Below, in pieces: positions 43,251-53,357 of a stretch of DNA of 64,000 nt. The DNA comes from Bordetella flabilis (GTDB lineage: Bacteria > Pseudomonadota > Gammaproteobacteria > Burkholderiales > Burkholderiaceae_B): the NCBI RefSeq assembly GCF_001676725.1, contig NZ_CP016172.1, forward strand, positions 434,001 through 498,000, written 5' to 3'. Numbering within the stretch: position 1 is the first letter of the stretch; each line of letters starts with the position of its first letter. Position numbers and translations under genes: made by a program. The notes under the pieces were generated by a model. It ran no database searches and was not told the DNA's origin. It worked only from the letters and a program-made list of their open reading frames with translations.

Positions 43251-43517
43251 TCATTGATTACGTTCGCCGAGCCGCGCGTGTTCGTGGCTGCACCATGTGC
43301 GCCCGTCGATCAGCGTGGCTTCCGACCGGGGCAGGTGGATGCCGCAGTGCGCGCAGCGGACCATCTGTTCGGCGGGCACCGCGCGGGTCCGCTGCGAACG
43401 ACCGGTGCGGCGCGTCGCGCCGCCTCCCTGTTGCGCGCGGGTGGCGGCACGGGCAGCGATACGTGCGATGGTCAACACCACCAGCACGAGGATGAACCAG
43501 AAAAGCAGCTTGCCCAC
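43251..43517 (-). CDS. PP0621-like small membrane protein with a CxxC knuckle
   Basis: 88 residues from a GTG start chosen because KLLFWFILVLVVLTIARIAA is the N-terminal membrane helix of this family. A short Arg/Gln-rich linker is followed by MVRCAHCGIHLPRSEA and WCSHEHARLG, a probable zinc knuckle (CxxC plus Cys/His). Function is unknown. It sits between ampD and the CcsA-like gene; the starts and stops nearly touch (the CcsA-like gene stop is at 43519), so the three are likely one operon. The GTG overlaps no good ribosome site, fitting coupling. Confidence 0.82.
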   Translation of the reverse strand: MGKLLFWFILVLVVLTIARIAARAATRAQQGGGATRRTGRSQRTRAVPAEQMVRCAHCGIHLPRSEATLIDGRTWCSHEHARLGERNQ

Positions 43518-43518
43518 C

Positions 43519-44361
43519 TTAGCCTCGATGCAACAGAACTTCCAGCACGAACCGGCTGCCGGTATAGGACAGCAGCAGCAGTGCGAATCCCGACAATGTC
43601 CAACGCAAGGCCACGCGGCCGCGCCAGCCTTTTCGGTACCGTCCCACCAGCAGCACGCCAAAGGTCAGCCACGAGAGCAGTGTAAACACCGTCTTATGAT
43701 CGAACGGCAGCAGCCGCTGCGTCAGCATATACGAGGCGACCGAGCCCGTGCACACCGTCAGCGTCAGCACCACGAAGCCCACCGAAATGACGCGGAACAG
43801 CAGCCGCTCCTGCATCAGCAGCGCCGGCTGCACGTCCAGTACCTTGCCCATCAGGTTGGTGCCGTTCTCCAGCCCCGGCGGGCGATGCAGGTGCCGGTCG
43901 AGCAGCGCCATCAGCATGGCCTGGACGGCTGCCACCGTCATCAATCCGTAGGCGATCAGGGCGATGACCAAGTGCCCGCGCAACCATGCATTGTTGGCGT
44001 GCGGTACGACCTGTCCCTGGGGAAAGGCGCCCGCCAGCACGCAGACAAAAGCGGCCGCCGGCAGCAGCAACAGCAGCAGTCCATCGATGCGGACGAACAG
44101 GCTTTCCAGCCAGAAGATCACCATGCCCAGCCAGATCGCCGCGGACAGCGCCAGGGCCCAGCCGATGAACAGGTAGTCCTGGCCGAGGATGGACTGGTAC
44201 AGGGCGATGCCCTGCAAAAGCAGCGCGCCCAGCAGGCAGGTGCGCGCCACCCGGCCCGCGTGCTCGATGCCGTCCGCGCCCGCCAGCCGCCGCCACAGGG
44301 ACGCGCCCAGCACCGCGTACGCCAGTGCGGCGACCGCGTGAAATACAATGCCTGGTGACAT
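43519..44361 (-). CDS. CcsA/YpjD-like cytochrome c assembly membrane protein
   Basis: 280 residues with eight or so membrane segments. Family features are the aromatic WLESLFVRIDGL loop, NNAWLRGHLVIALIAYGLMTVAAVQA with the conserved His, and DHKTVFTLLSWLTFG with another His before a membrane segment; such histidines handle heme in this family. It is divergent from ffh, a neighbourhood seen in many proteobacteria (ypjD-ffh). Actual participation in cytochrome c maturation is assumed from family only. Confidence 0.88.
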   Translation of the reverse strand: MSPGIVFHAVAALAYAVLGASLWRRLAGADGIEHAGRVARTCLLGALLLQGIALYQSILGQDYLFIGWALALSAAIWLGMVIFWLESLFVRIDGLLLLLLPAAAFVCVLAGAFPQGQVVPHANNAWLRGHLVIALIAYGLMTVAAVQAMLMALLDRHLHRPPGLENGTNLMGKVLDVQPALLMQERLLFRVISVGFVVLTLTVCTGSVASYMLTQRLLPFDHKTVFTLLSWLTFGVLLVGRYRKGWRGRVALRWTLSGFALLLLSYTGSRFVLEVLLHRG

Positions 44362-44489
44362 AGAAACCGTTGTTGTTCTGGATAGGGTCCGGGCACCGGT
44401 CGTTCACCGGCCGCCGCATGCGGGCGCCGACGCAACCGGCGCCATGCCGGCCCCCTGTCAGCCGACTAGTTTAAGCGGAAACGCATCTC

Positions 44490-45899
44490 ATGCTCGATAA
44501 CCTTACCCAACGCCTGTCGCGCGTCGTCAAGACGCTGCGCGGCGAAGCACGCCTGACCGAAGCCAACACCCAGGAGATGCTGCGCGAAGTGCGCATGGCG
44601 CTGCTGGAAGCCGACGTGGCGCTGCCCGTGGTGCGCGACTTCGTGGCCCGCGTCCGCGAAAAAGCCCTGGGCGAAGAAGTCGCCAGCAGCCTGAGCCCCG
44701 GCCAGGCGCTGGTCGGTATCGTCCACAAGGAACTGACCGCCTTGATGGGGGGCGACCTGGGCCCCGAAGCCGGCGAATTATCGCTGGCGGTGCAGCCACC
44801 GGCCGTCATCCTGATGGCGGGCCTGCAGGGCGCAGGCAAAACCACCACCACCGGCAAGCTGGCGCGCTGGCTGGCCGAGGGCAATCATGTCCAGGGCGGC
44901 CGCAAGACCGGCAAGAAGAAGGTCGCCGTGGTCAGCGCCGACGTGTATCGCCCGGCGGCCATCGAGCAATTGAAGACCGTCGCGGCCCAGGTGGGCGTGG
45001 ACTTCGTGCCGTCCGACGCGGGCCAGAAGCCGGAAGACATCGCGCGCGCGGCGGTCGACCATGCGCGGCGCTTCCACTACGACGTACTGATCGTCGACAC
45101 GGCCGGACGGCTGGGGGTGGACGAAGCGATGATGCGCGAGATCCGCTCGCTCCACGATCTCGTCAAGCCGGTGGAAACGCTCTTCGTGGTGGACGCCATG
45201 CAAGGGCAGGACGCCGTCAATACCGCACGCGCGTTCGCCGATGCCTTGCCGCTGACCGGCGTCGTGCTTACCAAGCTGGATGGCGACGCGCGGGGCGGCG
45301 CGGCCCTGTCGGTACGGCACGTCACCGGCAAGCCGCTGAAATTCGTCGGCGTTTCGGAAAAACTCGATGGCCTGGAAGCCTTCTATCCGGACCGCATGGC
45401 GCAACGCGTCCTGGGCATGGGCGACATCGTGTCGCTGGTCGAGCAGGCGCAGAAGAACATCGATATCGCCGAAGCGCAGAAGCTGGCGACCAAGCTGAAG
45501 TCCGGCAGCAAATTCGACCTGAACGATTTTCGCGAGCAACTGGCCCAGGTCAAGAAAATGGGCGACATGGGTTCGCTGCTGGAGAAACTGCCCGCCCAGT
45601 TCCAGCAGGCCGCCGGGCAGTTGCAGGGCGGGCAGGCCGACAAGCAACTGCGCCGTACCGAAGGCATCCTGAACTCCATGACGCCCGGCGAACGTGCCAA
45701 GCCGGAGCTGATCAAGGCGTCGCGCAAGCGGCGCATTGCCGCCGGCGCCGGCGTGCCCGTGCAGGAAGTGAACCGCCTGCTGGCCCAGTTCGAGCAGATG
45801 CAGGGCATGATGAAGCAGATGAAGAAGGGCGGCATGGCCAAGATGATGCGGGCCATGGGCGGCATCAAGGGCCTGGGCCGCTTCGGCGGCATGCGCTAG
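44490..45899 (+). CDS. ffh: signal recognition particle protein Ffh (SRP54)
   Basis: 469 residues. N domain helices are followed by the G domain with GLQGAGKTTTTGKLARWL (G1, residue ~111), DVYRPAAIEQL (G2), VDTAGRL (G3), TKLDGDARGGAALS (G4) and the GVSEKLDGLEAFYPDRMA closing loop. The M domain ends in the methionine-rich MQGMMKQMKKGGMAKMM tail that binds signal peptides and 4.5S RNA. It targets nascent membrane proteins to FtsY and SecYEG. A hairpin lies right behind the stop. Confidence 0.98.
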   Translation: MLDNLTQRLSRVVKTLRGEARLTEANTQEMLREVRMALLEADVALPVVRDFVARVREKALGEEVASSLSPGQALVGIVHKELTALMGGDLGPEAGELSLAVQPPAVILMAGLQGAGKTTTTGKLARWLAEGNHVQGGRKTGKKKVAVVSADVYRPAAIEQLKTVAAQVGVDFVPSDAGQKPEDIARAAVDHARRFHYDVLIVDTAGRLGVDEAMMREIRSLHDLVKPVETLFVVDAMQGQDAVNTARAFADALPLTGVVLTKLDGDARGGAALSVRHVTGKPLKFVGVSEKLDGLEAFYPDRMAQRVLGMGDIVSLVEQAQKNIDIAEAQKLATKLKSGSKFDLNDFREQLAQVKKMGDMGSLLEKLPAQFQQAAGQLQGGQADKQLRRTEGILNSMTPGERAKPELIKASRKRRIAAGAGVPVQEVNRLLAQFEQMQGMMKQMKKGGMAKMMRAMGGIKGLGRFGGMR

Positions 45900-45907
45900 C
45901 GCCGCGC

Positions 45908-45939
45908 AAAAAAAAACGGCCAGGGGTGCGCCCTGGCCG
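45908..45939. terminator. terminator between ffh and thiS
   Basis: CGGCCAGGG (45917-45925) and CCCTGGCCG (45931-45939) form a 9-bp stem preceded by a run of nine A. Read leftward, this is a stem followed by U9, so it is a strong terminator for the trmB-pip-thiS operon. For ffh it lacks a T tract. 45940-46119 contains nothing else recognisable. Confidence 0.8.
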
Positions 45940-46119
45940 ATGTGACCGGAGCGGGCGGGGAACTATCCGCGCCGGTAAGCCGGTCGAACACGCTACGAGT
46001 CCGATGGCATGGGTCGATTATGCGGATGCTTGGGCAGAACGGGCGTCAATCACATGTAACAGGTTGCGAGGGTTGACCGGGGCCGGCCCGGTGCATCAGC
46101 CCCCTTTTTTGACGCCTGG

Positions 46120-46320
46120 TCAGCCCCCGCCTACGGCGACGACGATTTCCAGCTTGTCGTTTTGTTTCAATATTGCGTCAGCGTGCTGACTTTTCGGAAC
46201 AATTTCGCCGTTCTTTTCGACCGCGACCCGTTTGCCGACGTAACCGAGCGCTTCCAGCAGTCCCAGCACGGTGGTTCCCGGACCGATCTGGCGCGCTTCC
46301 CCGTTCAACAGAATATCCAT
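46120..46320 (-). CDS. thiS: sulfur-carrier protein ThiS
   Basis: 66 residues, a ubiquitin-like fold: MDILLNGEARQIGPGTTV, LLEALGYVGKRVAVEKNGEI, and the obligatory C-terminal VVAVGGG, whose last glycine is adenylated and loaded with sulfur for thiazole synthesis. It is the last gene of the trmB-pip-thiS direction. The usual partner thiG is not in this window, neither beside it nor elsewhere, so thiamine thiazole assembly must use a distant ThiG. Confidence 0.93.
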   Translation of the reverse strand: MDILLNGEARQIGPGTTVLGLLEALGYVGKRVAVEKNGEIVPKSQHADAILKQNDKLEIVVAVGGG

Positions 46321-46346
46321 GGTTGTCGTGCTTCCGTACGTATGGC

Positions 46347-47297
<951 letters not shown>

Positions 47298-48071
47298 TCA
47301 GCCGACTCGCTTGAACATAAGGTCCCAAACGCCATGGCCCAGGCGCAGGCCGCGGGCTTCGAACTTGGTCTGGGGACGGAATTCCGGGCGCGGCGCATAG
47401 CCGTCCGCCGCGTTGCGCAACAGCGGGTCGTTGCCCAGCACTTCCAGCATCTGCTGCGCGTACTGCTCCCAGTCCGTGGCGCAGTGCACATACCCGCCCG
47501 GCTTTACGCGGCTGGCCAGCAGGGCGACGAAGGGCGGCTGGATCAGCCGCCGCTTGTGGTGCCGCTTCTTGGGCCAGGGGTCGGGGAAGTAGACGTGCAC
47601 GCCGTCCAGCGTGTCCGGCGCGATCATGTCGCGGACCACTTCCACCGCGTCGTGCTGGATGATGCGCACATTCTGCAACTGCGACGCCTCGATGCGCTTG
47701 AGCATGGACCCCACGCCGGCGTTGAAAACCTCCACGCCCAGGAAATTGTCATCCGGGCGGCTCATGGCGATTTTCTCGGTGGTCTCGCCCATGCCGAAAC
47801 CGATCTCCAGGATCGTCGGCGCCTGCCGGCCGAAGGCCGCGGCCAAGTCGAGCTTGTGCGGTTCGTACGGAATGGACCACAGGTCCAGCAGCCGTTCCAG
47901 CGCATCGCGCTGGCCTTGGGTGATGTGGCCACGGCGATGCACGAAACTGCGGATATGCGCGGCGCCCGGGCTGTTCAGGGCCTGCGAGGAAGAGGGCAAC
48001 GCGGCCTCGGTGGCCGAAGAAAGCGGCGCCGAAGCGGCCGTATCGCCCTTCGAGGTAGAGGTCATAGTCAT
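47298..48071 (-). CDS. trmB: tRNA (guanine-N7-)-methyltransferase TrmB
   Basis: 257 residues. [14 protein letters not shown] is the SAM-binding loop, [15 protein letters not shown] the second motif, and [21 protein letters not shown] the diagnostic TrmB segment (read as [14 protein letters not shown]). A 40-residue Ser/Ala-rich N-terminal tail precedes the fold. It makes m7G46 in tRNA. It heads a leftward operon with pip and thiS and lies just across from the tRNA-Gly gene. Confidence 0.95.
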   Translation of the reverse strand: MTMTSTSKGDTAASAPLSSATEAALPSSSQALNSPGAAHIRSFVHRRGHITQGQRDALERLLDLWSIPYEPHKLDLAAAFGRQAPTILEIGFGMGETTEKIAMSRPDDNFLGVEVFNAGVGSMLKRIEASQLQNVRIIQHDAVEVVRDMIAPDTLDGVHVYFPDPWPKKRHHKRRLIQPPFVALLASRVKPGGYVHCATDWEQYAQQMLEVLGNDPLLRNAADGYAPRPEFRPQTKFEARGLRLGHGVWDLMFKRVG

Positions 48072-48153
48072 AGCCCGCCATTGTAGTGGGGCGGCAGTGC
48101 GGCGGGGACAGGCGGTGCTGGAACGGCGTCCGCCCGCGTCGCCACGGTCGCGC

Positions 48154-48159
48154 TATAAT
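48154..48159 (+). promoter_or_regulatory. -10 box of tRNA-Gly
   Basis: A perfect TATAAT 39 bp before the tRNA 5' end. No convincing -35 hexamer is found at 16-18 bp. Confidence 0.5.
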
Positions 48160-48198
48160 CCCTTCCCCTGCCGCGTGGTGTCGAGCGGTACGGCCAAT

Positions 48199-48272
48199 GC
48201 GGGTGTAGTTCAATGGTAGAACGGCGGCTTCCCAAGCCTCAAGCGTGGGTTCGATTCCCATCACCCGCTCCA
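48199..48272 (+). tRNA. tRNA-Gly (anticodon CCC)
   Basis: 74 bases including the encoded CCA. GCGGGTG/CACCCGC acceptor stem, D-loop AGTTCAATGGTAGAAC, anticodon arm GGCTTCCCAAGCC, T-arm GTGGGTTCGATTCCCAT. The pattern matches bacterial tRNA-Gly(CCC). Confidence 0.97.
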
Positions 48273-48539
48273 ATTCTCGCGACACGGCCCATTCCTGCCG
48301 AGTGAGCGCCATTCCCGGAACTCTGCCGGAAAATTCAGGATCTCCAGTCTGTGCCCGGGCAGAGCTTAAGTTTCTCGGCTTGCGTGGTTGCCTGAACTCG
48401 CAGATTCCACGAGTTCGTGTTCGCGGGCAAGAACAAGGGCGCGCTTACGGTTCCAGGAGCCCAGCAGTCGCCCTACGGATAGTTCCCAGCTAAGTGCCGG
48501 AGGCATAGATGCATCGGGATGGGGGCGCTGCCCGTGGTT

Positions 48540-49412
48540 CTACGCCGCAGCCGGCCCCTTCAGCGCGCTGCCCAGCACATTACTCAGAAACTCAATGACC
48601 ACGGCTATGCGCGGTACCTGGCGCAGATCGCCATGTACGGTCAGCCAGACATCACGTGTCAGGCTCGGCCCGTCGCTGTCCACGCGGACCAGGCGCTGAT
48701 CCCGGTCGCCTGCGAAAAAAGGCAGGCCGACGATGCCCGCACCGGCCGCGGCCGCTGCCTGCTGGATATCGAGGTGATTGCTCGACAGTACGATGGGCCT
48801 GCCATTGGCATGCGCCTTCAGCCACGTCTGCTGCGGCGACTCTTCCATACTCTCGTCGTAGGCCAGGAAGGTCCAGGCGCTTGGCGCGCACTCGCTCAGG
48901 TAATCAGGCGCTGCATACAGGCGAAAGGGAATACTTCCCAGTTTTCGTATTACCAGTGCGGCTCCCGTGGGGCGGCTGAGGCGGAGCGCCACGTCCGCCT
49001 CCCCCTGATGCAACGAGGCGGTACGTGTCTCGCCGATGATGCGCAGCCGCAACGCGGGATGCTGCCGGCGCAGCTCGCCCAGTCGGGGCGCGATCAGGTT
49101 CAGGGTGAGGACAGGCGGAGAACTGATCATGACCTCGCCGTGGATGCCAAGTTGCCCGGACTCCGCCGTACGCGCCACCGCGAAGGCCTGTTCTTCCATG
49201 CGTTCGCCAAGGTGGGCGATGGCATCCCCATGCGGCGTCGGGACGTAAGAGCGGGACCGGCGATCGACCAGCTTCAGCTTCAGGTCGTTTTCCAGCGAGG
49301 CGATGCGCCGCGCGATCGTCGCGTGTTCCACCTGCAGCTCGCGCGCCGCCCCCGACAGCGATCTATGCCGCATGAATACGCAGAAGACATGCAGGTCTTC
49401 CCAGTCGAACAT
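48540..49412 (-). CDS. LysR-family regulator
   Basis: 290 residues from the ATG at 49412. The HTH is DLHVFCVFMRHRSLSGAAREL followed by EHATIARRIASLENDLKLKLVDRR (shown as separate blocks). The substrate-binding domain includes GEVMISSPPVLTLNLIAP and a C-terminal DVWLTVHGDLRQVPRI. Divergent from the quinone reductase-like gene with 123 bp between them, so it probably controls that gene and the downstream MFS exporter. The inducer is unknown. The longer open frame to 49589 would overlap the divergent gene and is rejected. Confidence 0.9.
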   Translation of the reverse strand: MFDWEDLHVFCVFMRHRSLSGAARELQVEHATIARRIASLENDLKLKLVDRRSRSYVPTPHGDAIAHLGERMEEQAFAVARTAESGQLGIHGEVMISSPPVLTLNLIAPRLGELRRQHPALRLRIIGETRTASLHQGEADVALRLSRPTGAALVIRKLGSIPFRLYAAPDYLSECAPSAWTFLAYDESMEESPQQTWLKAHANGRPIVLSSNHLDIQQAAAAAGAGIVGLPFFAGDRDQRLVRVDSDGPSLTRDVWLTVHGDLRQVPRIAVVIEFLSNVLGSALKGPAAA

Positions 49413-49535
49413 GGGATTTTTTTCACATGGCACGTGAGGTGTTGGGGAATTTACCACGGTGCCCGCGGGGCGGATTATGGCTCCACGGCCCAGCCAATCG
49501 CGACGGCCTTTCGCCCATAGACTAGTGAGGACGTC

Positions 49536-50132
49536 ATGAAAACCCTGGTAATCGCCTCCCACCCCAAACTTGGGGAATCCCGCATCCACCGCGCGTGGTT
49601 GGCCACGCTGCGCGGCCGGTGCGACGCCAACCTGACGGTCAACGACCTGTATGGCCGCTATCCCGACGAAAGAATCGACATACGCCGCGAACAGGCCCTT
49701 CTCGGCGAGAACGACCGCGTTGTCTTCGAATTCCCCATCTACTGGTACAGCTCCCCACCCCTGCTAAAGAAATGGTTCGACGAAGTGCTGGAGTATGGAT
49801 GGGCATATGGCCAGGGCGGCCACGCACTGGAGGGCAAGGAATTCGGCATCGCGATCTCGACATTCACGCCGGAAACCGGATATCGGCACGATGGCTCCGT
49901 CGGGCACACTATTGAAGAGCTGACCTGGCCGTTCGAAGCGACGGTCCGCCGCGTGGGTGGCATCTTTTTGCCGCCGTTCGTCTTGAACGGCGTCGCGCAC
50001 GTCAGCGACGGCGAATTGGATGCCAGCGCCGCGGCATATCTGCGCTACCTCGGCGCACCGCGCGGCGGCAAGTCATCCGGTGGGCAGGGGGGCACGCCCA
50101 AGGCGATCCGGTCTCTCGCAGGCGTCGAATGA
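49536..50132 (+). CDS. flavodoxin-fold NAD(P)H quinone reductase (KefF/MdaB-like)
   Basis: 198 residues. KTLVIASHPKLGESRIHRAW is the phosphate-binding start of the flavodoxin_2 family; FEFPIYWYSSPPLLKKWFDEVLEYGWAYG is the diagnostic flavin/active-site block, read in two parts. It reduces quinones with two electrons. The C-terminus overlaps the MFS gene by 4 bases (ATGA). With a divergent LysR and a downstream exporter it forms a small inducible detoxification unit. Confidence 0.9.
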   Translation: MKTLVIASHPKLGESRIHRAWLATLRGRCDANLTVNDLYGRYPDERIDIRREQALLGENDRVVFEFPIYWYSSPPLLKKWFDEVLEYGWAYGQGGHALEGKEFGIAISTFTPETGYRHDGSVGHTIEELTWPFEATVRRVGGIFLPPFVLNGVAHVSDGELDASAAAYLRYLGAPRGGKSSGGQGGTPKAIRSLAGVE

Positions 50133-51310
50133 TGACAAGCCCAACCGAATCACAGCGGCCCATGTGGGGCGCCACCTGGATGGTTGCGGCGGTGTTCATG
50201 CTGTCGAATTCGCCCACTCCGCTCTACGAACATTGGCGGCATCAGATGGGATTCTCCGCCGGCACGTTGACCGTGATCTTTGCGGTATACATCGCGGGTT
50301 TGCTCGGGACCCTGCTTGTCGCTGGCCAATTGTCCGATCGTTATGGGCGCAAGCCGGTACTGCTGCCCGGACTGCTGGCCGCGCTGGCCGCGTGTGTGCT
50401 ATTTGCCAGCGCCAGCTCGGTACTGGCCCTCGCTATCGCCCGCTTGCTGACCGGTATCTCGGTGGGCGTGATCGTTACGGCAGGCATGGCCGCCGTGGGA
50501 GACCTTGGCGGAAGCGGGCGCAAACGGCTGGCCGCGTTGCTGGCTTCCGTCGCCATGGTGTTCGGGGCAGGTTGTGGGCCCTTGATCGCCGGTGGCCTGG
50601 CCCAAGCCATGGCGCAACCCGTCGTGGCGGTATTTGGCGTCGAGCTGCTTGTATTGGCCAGCGCGCTGGTGGTCGCCTGCCTCTTGCCGTTGCGCCGTCC
50701 CGCACCGGACGGGCGTGAGCCGTTGCGGATACGGCTGCCTTCCGTCCCGGCCGTGAACCGGCGTCACCTGGCTTTGGGTATCAGTATTTTCGGGCCCGGC
50801 ATCACGGCTACGTCCTTCGTGCTGGCATTGGGTCCGTCTCTGCTCTCGCGCTTGCTCGATATACACAGCCCGCTGATTGCCGGCGGCATGGCCTGCGCCA
50901 TGTTCCTCACCGCGACCGGCGTGCAGTTCTCCGTGCGGCGGCTGTCCGTGCGATCGATTCTGCTGGGCGGTGCAGCGGCGACAGTGCTGGCCATGTTCAG
51001 CCTCGGCATCGCCATCAATGCGGCGGTGGCGCCGGCACTCGTCATTGCAGCGCTTTTGGCCGGCGCTGGCCAGGGCCTGGGACAGTTGGGCGGCCTGACG
51101 CTGATCGGGCTGAACGTCGACGGCGCGCGCCGGGCTGAAGCCAACGCCGTGCTGAATATCGGCGGCTATATCCCCGCCGGGGTATTGCCCGTCGGAACGG
51201 GCTATTTGATCGATTCTTTCGGGATGCCTGTCGCCGCGACGCTTTTCGCCGGGGTGCTGATGGCCGCCGCGATCCTGGGTGGGATGTTCGTGCTGCGCTC
51301 GACCGCTTGA
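50129..51310 (+). CDS. MFS transporter, DHA1-type exporter
   Basis: 393 residues with about 12 membrane helices. Motif A between TM2 and TM3 is GQLSDRYGRKPVLLPG; the antiporter motif C region reads SVAMVFGAGCGPLIAGGLA. Small cytoplasmic loops, no signal peptide. Such proteins export drugs or metabolites in exchange for protons. It is coupled to the quinone reductase by an ATGA overlap, suggesting it removes the reduced product or the inducer. Confidence 0.9.
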   Translation: MMTSPTESQRPMWGATWMVAAVFMLSNSPTPLYEHWRHQMGFSAGTLTVIFAVYIAGLLGTLLVAGQLSDRYGRKPVLLPGLLAALAACVLFASASSVLALAIARLLTGISVGVIVTAGMAAVGDLGGSGRKRLAALLASVAMVFGAGCGPLIAGGLAQAMAQPVVAVFGVELLVLASALVVACLLPLRRPAPDGREPLRIRLPSVPAVNRRHLALGISIFGPGITATSFVLALGPSLLSRLLDIHSPLIAGGMACAMFLTATGVQFSVRRLSVRSILLGGAAATVLAMFSLGIAINAAVAPALVIAALLAGAGQGLGQLGGLTLIGLNVDGARRAEANAVLNIGGYIPAGVLPVGTGYLIDSFGMPVAATLFAGVLMAAAILGGMFVLRSTA

Positions 51311-51724
51311 GTGCCGATGTACCGATTCCCCACGGCGCTACGAAGGGGCGTTGAGGCGTAGTGATGAGCACGCAAGGCACTTGCTGCCCGTTGGGCGGCG
51401 CTAGGCCTTCGGTCTGCCCGGGCAGTCCCGCCGCAGGAAAGTCCGGCCACCGTTCCGCCACCGCGTGCCGCGCCACGCGGGCAGGACTGACAAATAGAAC
51501 AAAATCTCTTCACGCTTGGACTCTTCTCTCCTGTTGCCATCGCCTCTTCACCAAGTCCATAATCAAGCCCATTCCGGCCGCGGCCGGGGTCAACACTTCA
51601 CGAATCAGCAGGTTACGCCCCGGGTCCGGTCTCCACTGCCCGCTCCAGGGCTACCCTGCCAAGCCATCCCTTGGCGGCCTTCAAGAAAATGCCCTATCGC
51701 ACCCCTGCAGGCACGGAGATGTCC
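51311..51724. other. gene-free stretch (414 bp) with local secondary structure
   Basis: No coding frame with protein-like content is seen. 51380-51430 contains several short GC-rich inverted repeats (CTGCCCG / CGGGCAG and the palindrome TGCCCGGGCA), which might be a terminator of the MFS gene or part of an untranslated RNA. The end of the stretch provides the ribosome site of the lipoprotein gene. Confidence 0.35.
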
Positions 51725-52006
51725 ATGCGAATGCTGAGTCTCCGCGCTGCAGCCGCTTGTCTTATCGCGCTTGTTTCCGCGTGCTCCTCGACCAAACCCA
51801 CCGCCTCGGGCGGGACCTTGACCGTACCCGGTGCGTCGAGTCGGGGTTCCGCCTCGGCCGGCGTTGCGGACCAGTGCAAGTCCAACCGCAAGAAGTGCCT
51901 GTATGAAGGCTCATACGAGTCGGGGGAGCGCGACTATGCCGAACAGGAAGCGAAGCGTCTGAACCTGGCGGAATTGGAACGGCTCCGACGCGTTTTCGGC
52001 AACTGA
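51725..52006 (+). CDS. small lipoprotein, function unknown
   Basis: 93 residues. The signal peptide MRMLSLRAAAACLIALVSAC ends in a good lipobox (LVSAC). The mature part has a Ser/Gly/Thr-rich linker, a CKSNRKKCLYEGSYESGE segment with two cysteines that may pair, and a helical tail rich in Glu and Leu (AEQEAKRLNLAELERLRRVF). The ATG at 51725 is preferred over 51719 because GGAG lies at correct spacing. It is probably anchored in the outer membrane. No partner is obvious; the next gene is convergent. Confidence 0.75.
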   Translation: MRMLSLRAAAACLIALVSACSSTKPTASGGTLTVPGASSRGSASAGVADQCKSNRKKCLYEGSYESGERDYAEQEAKRLNLAELERLRRVFGN

Positions 52007-52155
52007 CCGGAGTTTCGTGTCGCCCGGAGACGGAGGCGGCTGACGCCACGGGCCGCGCCCTTGCGCCGCCACGGTGCACCCGCTAAGCACCCATCCGCGA
52101 GCTGGACGGCGTGGCATCCATAAGCCCGTGCTTCGCCGCGCCTGCCTTCCCTGCG

Positions 52156-53136
52156 TCACTCGCCCTTGATACCGGCCTTGCGTATCACGTCGCCCCACTT
52201 GGCCATTTCGCTGTCGATGAACTTCCCGAATGCCGCGGCGCTTTCGGGGCGGGCCTCCATGCCCTGTGCCAGCAACTTCTGCTTCATGTCGGCATCGTTC
52301 AACGCGCGGTTGATTTCCTGTTCCAGCCTTTCCACGATGGCCGGCGGCGTACCCGCTGGCGCCATGAAGCCATACCATCCTGATGCGACCACATTGGGCA
52401 AGCCTTGTTCGCGCAGGGTGGGCGCCTCCGGATAGATCTCGCTGCGCGTGGCGGACGCGACGCCCAGGACACGCAGCTTGCCGCTCTGGATATGCGGCAG
52501 GGCAGCGGTAATGGCTGTCAGCGTGCCATCGAGACGGCCGGCCAGCAAATCCGTGTACGCCATGGCGTCGCCGCGATACTGCACCGTCAGGCCTTTCACA
52601 TCGGCGTCCCGGAACAGCAGTTCGGCGGCCAGGTGGGGTTGCGACCCATTGCCGGGCGAGCCGAAGGTCAAACCGTTGGTTCGCGACTTGCCGTAGGCAA
52701 TGAGTTCCTTGACGTTCTTGACCGGCAATTGCGCGTTGACCACGAGAAACAGCGGGACCATGGCCGCCATGGCGATGGGTACGAGATCCTTCTTGGGGTC
52801 GTACCCGAGCTTGCCATACAGCGCTTCCAGCGTCGCATAGGGCGCGGCGGCGTACAGGATGGTATAGCCGTCCGGGCGGGCGTGCGCCACGTACTCGTTG
52901 CCCAGCCGGGTGCCGGCGCCCGCCTTGTTTTCCACGATGAAGGTTTGCCCGAGCCTGCGCCCCAGGTATTCGCCGAATAGCCGGGCGGAAATATCGTTCG
53001 GGCCGCCCGCGCCATACGGCGAGACGATCTTGACAGGGCGCGCGGGCCAGTCGCCTTGCGCGAAAACCCGTGGCGCGAGGCTGGTGCAGAGGCCGGCCGC
53101 GGCGGCGCCCAATAGCGTCCGTCGGTTCAGTTTCAC
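52156..53136 (-). CDS. Bug-family solute receptor (TctC type)
   Basis: 326 residues. A Tat-like or Sec signal peptide (MKLNRRTLLGAAAAGLCTSL, cleavage near VFAQ) precedes the Bug pattern: PVKIVSPYGAGGPNDISARL, FIVENKAGAGTRLGNEYVA, ARPDGYTI, and the late WYGFMAPAGTPPAIVERLEQE. It binds a small carboxylate-type ligand in the periplasm. It is divergent from a LysR gene, and a 23-bp motif in the shared region recurs before the acyl-CoA synthetase gene, so ligand uptake and CoA activation may be co-regulated. Confidence 0.93.
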   Translation of the reverse strand: MKLNRRTLLGAAAAGLCTSLAPRVFAQGDWPARPVKIVSPYGAGGPNDISARLFGEYLGRRLGQTFIVENKAGAGTRLGNEYVAHARPDGYTILYAAAPYATLEALYGKLGYDPKKDLVPIAMAAMVPLFLVVNAQLPVKNVKELIAYGKSRTNGLTFGSPGNGSQPHLAAELLFRDADVKGLTVQYRGDAMAYTDLLAGRLDGTLTAITAALPHIQSGKLRVLGVASATRSEIYPEAPTLREQGLPNVVASGWYGFMAPAGTPPAIVERLEQEINRALNDADMKQKLLAQGMEARPESAAAFGKFIDSEMAKWGDVIRKAGIKGE

Positions 53137-53252
53137 GATTGTCTCCTGAGCGCTTTATTCGGAATGAAAGCCGGCACCGGTATCAAGGCGAGACGGTGCG
53201 GCGCACGCTTCGAGACAGGATGATAGATGTGCACCGTTATCGGGACAATTTT

Positions 53253-53275
53253 AGATTTCCGGGGAACCTAGAAGC
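53253..53275 (+). promoter_or_regulatory. candidate LysR site, copy 1
   Basis: A 23-bp sequence beginning AGATTTCCGGGGAACCT, with an imperfect inverted repeat (AGRTTTC / GAAAYCT type) as LysR proteins use. It lies 83 bp before the LysR ATG and 117 bp before the divergent Bug gene. 20 of 23 bases match the complement of 54264-54286. Confidence 0.65.
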
Positions 53276-53357
53276 CTGGGTTATAAATCTCCACGGGACG
53301 CGCCCATCCCGGGCGCGAAGGCGCGGCGGGCATATGCCGGCATGCAAAGGAGACGTC

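Noticed and set aside
51420..51455. GCAGGAAAGTCCGG resembles the conserved GAGGAAAGTCCGG of RNase P RNA
   Set aside because: The other universal RNase P elements, including an ACAGAA box and the matching 3' strand, are not found nearby, so the likeness is taken as chance.
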